From contig NZ_KI669560.1 of the NCBI RefSeq assembly GCF_000508085.1, positions 2,909,476 to 2,973,475 on the forward strand: 64,000 nt of DNA. The letters are read 5' to 3'. This DNA is from Sediminibacterium sp. C3 (GTDB lineage Bacteria; Bacteroidota; Bacteroidia; Chitinophagales; Chitinophagaceae). Under the pieces are notes generated by a model. The model was given only the letters and a program-made list of their open reading frames with translations, was not told where the DNA came from and made no database searches. The translations under genes and the position numbers were made by a program. Below are positions 61,928-64,000 of the stretch, in pieces (position 1 is the first letter of the stretch; each line of letters starts with the position of its first letter).

Positions 61928-64000
61928 ATGAAGCAACCGAAGCGATATTTAATTACAGCTGCCCTTCCCTATGCGAACGGGCTGAAACATATTGGACACT
62001 TAGCTGGAGCTTATTTACCGGCTGATATTTATGTGCGCTATTTAAGAGCACAGAAAAGAGACGTAGTATTTGTTTGCGGAAGCGACGAGCACGGAACCGC
62101 TATTCCTATTCAGGCAACCAAGGAAGGAACAACTGCACAGGCGATTATAGACAAGTATCATCCCATCATTGAACAGAATTTCAAGGACCTGGGTATTTCC
62201 TTTGATATTTATCACCGCACCAGTTCTCCTATTCACCACGAAACGGCCAGTGAATTCTTTACTGCATTAAACAGCAAGGGCGATTTAATTACCAAGGAAT
62301 CAGAACAATACTACGATGAACAGGCGCAAAGTTTTCTGGCCGACCGATACATTAAAGGAACCTGTCCCAATTGTGGCTTTACTGCTGCTTACGGAGATCA
62401 GTGTGAAAGTTGTGGCAAGAGCTTAAGCCCCGATGAATTGATTAATCCAGTGAGTACGCTTAGTGGTAATGCGCCTGTTAAAAAGACTACCAAACACTGG
62501 TACCTGCCTTTAGACAGACACGAAGATTTTTTACGCAAATGGATTTTGGAAGAACATGCCAACGACTGGCGTTCTACAGTTGTTGGTCAGTGTAAGAGCT
62601 GGATTGATGGTGGCTTACAACCCAGGGCGGTTACGCGCGATCTGGATTGGGGTGTTGCTGTTCCATCAGAAGTGGAAGGTAGTGCAGGCAAAGTATTGTA
62701 TGTATGGTTTGATGCGCCCATTGGGTATATCAGTGCCACCAAACAGTGGGCATTGAATGCAGGCAAAGACTGGAAGCCCTACTGGGAAGACAAGGAAACC
62801 AAACTGATTCATTTTATTGGGAAGGATAATATTGTATTTCACTGTATTATTTTTCCAGTGATGTTACAATTGCACGGAAATATTTTGCCAGACAATGTAC
62901 CGGCCAATGAGTTCATGAATCTGGAAGGAGATAAAATGAGTACCAGCAGAAACTGGAAACTCGAAATGGAAGACTATATCAACGATTTTATTAAGCCGGA
63001 GAACGGGGGATCACAACTGGCCGATACTTTACGTTACTACTTAACAGCCATAGCCCCCGAAAGCAAAGACAGTGAATTTACCTGGAAAGGATTTCAGGAT
63101 GCGAACAACAGTGAACTGGTGAGCATCTTTGGTAATTTCATCAATCGTGCATTGGTGTTGATGCACAAATTGTGCAAGGGTAAAGTACCTCCGTTGCATG
63201 CGGATGTAATGGATGAACTGGACCATGCTACCATCGCTGAAATTAAACAGACCAAAGAAAAGGTTGAAAAACTACTCGAAGAATACAAGTTCAGGGATGC
63301 CCAATTCGAAGTGATTAATCTTGCGAGAATTGGCAATCAGTACATGCAGAAAAAAGAACCCTGGATCATTGCGAAACAACTGGAGTCGAATCCAGAAGCG
63401 CAAAAGCTGATCGACAACTGTCTGCATATCTGTTTACAGCTTACTGCTAACTTAGCAATTCTAATCAACCCATTCCTTCCCTTTACTGCCAAGAAGATCT
63501 GCTACTTATTAAAAGTAGTAGACAAAATGCTCGACTGGGAGAATGCAGGAAGCATGAAACTGGTAAGCGTGGGTTACAGTTTAAGAGCACCGGAATTGCT
63601 GTTCAGAAAAATTGAGGACGAGGAAATCAGTAAGCAAATTGAAAAACTAAAAGCCGCAGCCGTGAACAAAGAAAGCATTGCACCATCTAACAATAATAAT
63701 CAGCCTGCTTCTGCATTAGCCACCACAGGTGAAACTGCATCACAATCTCACGTAAAACCCGAAATTGTATTCGACGATTTTGCAAAGATTGATTTGAAAG
63801 TAGGCACAATCGTAGCTGCAGAAAAAGTAGAGAAAGCTGATAAGCTATTGAAACTACAGGTAGACCTTGGTTTTGAAACCCGCACTATAGTTTCTGGTAT
63901 TGCCATGCATTTTTCTCCGGAAGATATTGTTGGCAAGCAGGTAACGGTAGTTTGCAATTTAGCTCCCAGAAAAATGCGCGGCATTGAAAGCAATGGCATG
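61928..64000 (+). CDS. metG: Methionyl-tRNA synthetase (partial, runs off window)
   Basis: 691 codons are present and the frame is open to the end of the window. It charges tRNA-Met. AALPYANGLKHIGH carries the HIGH motif, a Zn knuckle CPNCGF...CESCG is seen near 140-160, KMSTS near 337-341, and the C-terminal EMAP/Trbp111-like domain starts near 615 (IVFDDFAKIDLKVGTI). The long form with a C-terminal tRNA-binding domain is common in Bacteroidota. Confidence 0.97.
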   Translation, partial: MKQPKRYLITAALPYANGLKHIGHLAGAYLPADIYVRYLRAQKRDVVFVCGSDEHGTAIPIQATKEGTTAQAIIDKYHPIIEQNFKDLGISFDIYHRTSSPIHHETASEFFTALNSKGDLITKESEQYYDEQAQSFLADRYIKGTCPNCGFTAAYGDQCESCGKSLSPDELINPVSTLSGNAPVKKTTKHWYLPLDRHEDFLRKWILEEHANDWRSTVVGQCKSWIDGGLQPRAVTRDLDWGVAVPSEVEGSAGKVLYVWFDAPIGYISATKQWALNAGKDWKPYWEDKETKLIHFIGKDNIVFHCIIFPVMLQLHGNILPDNVPANEFMNLEGDKMSTSRNWKLEMEDYINDFIKPENGGSQLADTLRYYLTAIAPESKDSEFTWKGFQDANNSELVSIFGNFINRALVLMHKLCKGKVPPLHADVMDELDHATIAEIKQTKEKVEKLLEEYKFRDAQFEVINLARIGNQYMQKKEPWIIAKQLESNPEAQKLIDNCLHICLQLTANLAILINPFLPFTAKKICYLLKVVDKMLDWENAGSMKLVSVGYSLRAPELLFRKIEDEEISKQIEKLKAAAVNKESIAPSNNNNQPASALATTGETASQSHVKPEIVFDDFAKIDLKVGTIVAAEKVEKADKLLKLQVDLGFETRTIVSGIAMHFSPEDIVGKQVTVVCNLAPRKMRGIESNGM

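Overview
The window comes from a member of the Bacteroidota, most likely the Chitinophagia (Chitinophagaceae-like). This rests on a SusC/SusD pair, several TonB-dependent receptors, two gliding-motility-type proteins with type IX secretion (T9SS) sorting domains, a PorE-like OmpA protein, DUF4293 and DUF6427 genes, a fused E1 alpha/beta dehydrogenase, and many promoters with the Bacteroidota -7 box TAnnTTTG. No database search was run; families are named from motifs and general resemblance.

Region 1-4500 is an accessory island and the most interesting part. Read on the minus strand it is a tyrosine recombinase (4075 to 3128), a membrane protein gene, a palindromic site, a three-gene mercury-type operon (ArsR, MerTP, Cys-rich protein), a second palindromic site, then a 473-bp non-coding unit that carries a third palindromic site and is repeated head-to-tail. 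Protein gene stops lie 5-20 bp from the palindromic sites, as in integron gene cassettes, but the recombinase lacks the insertion typical of IntI. I read it as a candidate integron-like system with a non-canonical integrase, codirectional with its cassettes. An orphan DUF2442 gene and a tRNA-Met lie on the far side.

Region 4850-11916 is housekeeping: fused E1 dehydrogenase with an FAH-family enzyme, pth, a membrane histidine kinase, rplY, prs and radC. Region 11917-22850 is accessory or surface-oriented: an orphan HigA-like regulator, a TonB receptor with a His/Glu/Asp-rich linker, two secreted proteins of unknown function, DUF3467, and a SusD/SusC pair. Two intergenic stretches here (11931-12034 and 17521-17747) carry nested stem-loops that share short boxes but have different stems.

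Region 23022-33284 holds folD-queE, a haem-type TonB receptor broken by a one-base frameshift and followed by an HmuY-like lipoprotein, the PorE-like OmpA protein, dprA, an MFS transporter and guaB. Region 33296-45528 holds lnt, an alpha/beta hydrolase, two large tandem PKD/T9SS proteins, an SDR, a nitronate monooxygenase, a nucleotidyltransferase, glyA and DUF4293.

Region 45587-64000 holds uvrA, an ECF sigma factor, DsbD with a separate DsbD-N protein, purQ, DUF6427, a secreted protein, kup, two tandem alpha/beta hydrolases, two tandem LD-carboxypeptidases with an RHH protein and an SPFH protein in one operon, and metG, which runs off the end of the window.
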